Positions 5,996 through 6,203 of a stretch of DNA of 6,203 bases are shown here, one piece after another. Position 1 is the stretch's first letter. Each line of letters begins with the position of its first letter. Source of the stretch: HGM11368 sp051883395. GTDB taxonomy: Bacteria; Bacillota; Clostridia; Christensenellales; UBA3700. The notes under the pieces are model-generated. The model saw nothing but the letters and a program-made list of their open reading frames with translations, was not told the origin of the DNA and did no database searches. A program made the translations under genes and the position numbers. The stretch is taken from contig JBJETQ010000012.1 in assembly GCA_051883395.1 (NCBI GenBank), forward strand, positions 1 through 6,203. Direction: 5' to 3'.

Positions 5996-6022
5996 TTGTA
6001 ACTACCGTTTTGGTATTTACAA
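5996..6022 (-). promoter_or_regulatory. Imperfect palindrome at the predicted transcription start: operator or 5'-leader hairpin
   Basis: Arms TTGTAACTACC (5996-6006) and GGTATTTACAA (6012-6022) match as an inverted repeat at 10 of 11 positions around a 5-base spacer. It begins 5 bp downstream of the TATAAT box on the minus strand, so it spans the expected start site and early leader of the 85-residue gene. Position and symmetry suit a repressor operator; as RNA it would form a stable leader hairpin. Confidence 0.5.
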
Positions 6023-6026
6023 GTTT

Positions 6027-6061
6027 ATTATAAAAGGCATATGTTTTGATTTTCTTGTCAA
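6027..6061 (-). promoter_or_regulatory. Candidate promoter for the coiled-coil gene and possibly the whole operon
   Basis: A consensus -10 box TATAAT occurs on the minus strand at 6032-6027, 54 bp upstream of the ATG. A consensus TTGACA lies at 6061-6056, but the gap between them is 23 bp, longer than the usual 16-18, so the two may not work as one sigma-A promoter. The hexamer at the standard distance (AGAAAA) is poor. The region is strongly AT-rich and follows an upstream terminator, so a promoter is expected here, but its exact elements are uncertain. Confidence 0.45.
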
Positions 6062-6091
6062 AATATTAAAGTTTTGTAAATGTTTTGTTAT

Positions 6092-6127
6092 CAAAAAAAT
6101 ATCCCTATTTTATTGCAAAAACGGGAT
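6092..6127 (-). terminator. Intrinsic terminator of the gene at the right edge
   Basis: Inverted repeat ATATCCC (6099-6105) and GGGATAT (6121-6127 region), with additional TTTT/AAAA pairing inside the stem and a short ATTGC loop. Seven A residues on the plus strand (6093-6099) give a run of U on the minus-strand transcript immediately after the stem. It lies just downstream of the stop codon of the partial minus-strand gene and separates that gene from the operon's promoter region. Confidence 0.75.
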
Positions 6128-6138
6128 ATAATTCTTTG

Positions 6139-6203
6139 CTAAAATTGCACCGACCAATACATAGGAGCCTGCTTAGTAACGGCAGTAACGTAAATCATAA
6201 TAA
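6139..6203 (-). CDS. C-terminal tail of an unidentified gene entering from the right edge
   Basis: A minus-strand frame is open from the right edge to a TAG stop (6141-6139), giving the last 20 residues 'IMIYVTAVTKQAPMYWSVQF'. It is too short to identify by itself. The support is positional: a U-tract minus-strand terminator begins 12 bp beyond the stop, as expected for the end of a transcribed gene. The aromatic, beta-prone tail gives no family clue. Confidence 0.45.
   Translation of the reverse strand, partial: IMIYVTAVTKQAPMYWSVQF

Noticed and set aside
5907..6131. 74-codon plus-strand frame over the promoter region
   Set aside because: It is Phe/Lys/Ile-rich from AT-rich DNA, overlaps the coiled-coil gene antisense and runs through the terminator and promoter signals.

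Overview
The window looks like a chromosomal segment of a low-to-mid GC Bacillota bacterium, most likely an uncultured Clostridia lineage. The evidence is strong AGGAGG-type ribosome binding sites, AT-rich intergenic DNA, compact hairpin terminators with U-tracts, and protein families typical of gut Clostridia (a BcrA-like ABC exporter, a tiny zinc-ribbon protein, a small charged coiled-coil protein). No species can be assigned from the sequence alone, and nothing here indicates a phage, plasmid or insertion sequence.

Left part, plus strand (1-600): the 3' end of a gene whose product ends in an Fn3-like beta-sandwich, its hairpin terminator, then a 48-residue double-CxxC zinc-ribbon gene (332-478) with a strong RBS. 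A small GAAA-capped hairpin and then a bidirectional terminator (about 557-600) follow.

Middle of the intergenic gap (594-818): twelve head-to-tail copies of a degenerate 19-bp repeat. It is non-coding, and lies between the last gene of the minus-strand operon and the terminator that probably ends that operon. It is therefore likely transcribed as the operon's 3' untranslated region.

Right part, minus strand (847-5972, transcribed right to left): a promoter-like region with an imperfect palindrome (5996-6022), an 85-residue charged coiled-coil protein, an intergenic hairpin, a 453-residue HHxxxDG acyltransferase of the condensation/alcohol-acetyltransferase superfamily with a TTG start, then two consecutive ABC exporter modules. 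Each module is an ATPase followed by a six-helix ABC-2 permease. The two modules are clearly a tandem duplication. From the acyltransferase onward the genes overlap or lie within 13 nt of one another, so they form one translationally coupled unit. The simplest inference is an acyltransferase that modifies a small molecule or lipid, with two related exporters that move the product (or a toxic amphiphile) out of the cell. The substrate cannot be read from the sequence.

Right edge: the last 20 codons of another minus-strand gene and its U-tract terminator (about 6092-6127) separate the operon from its upstream neighbour.
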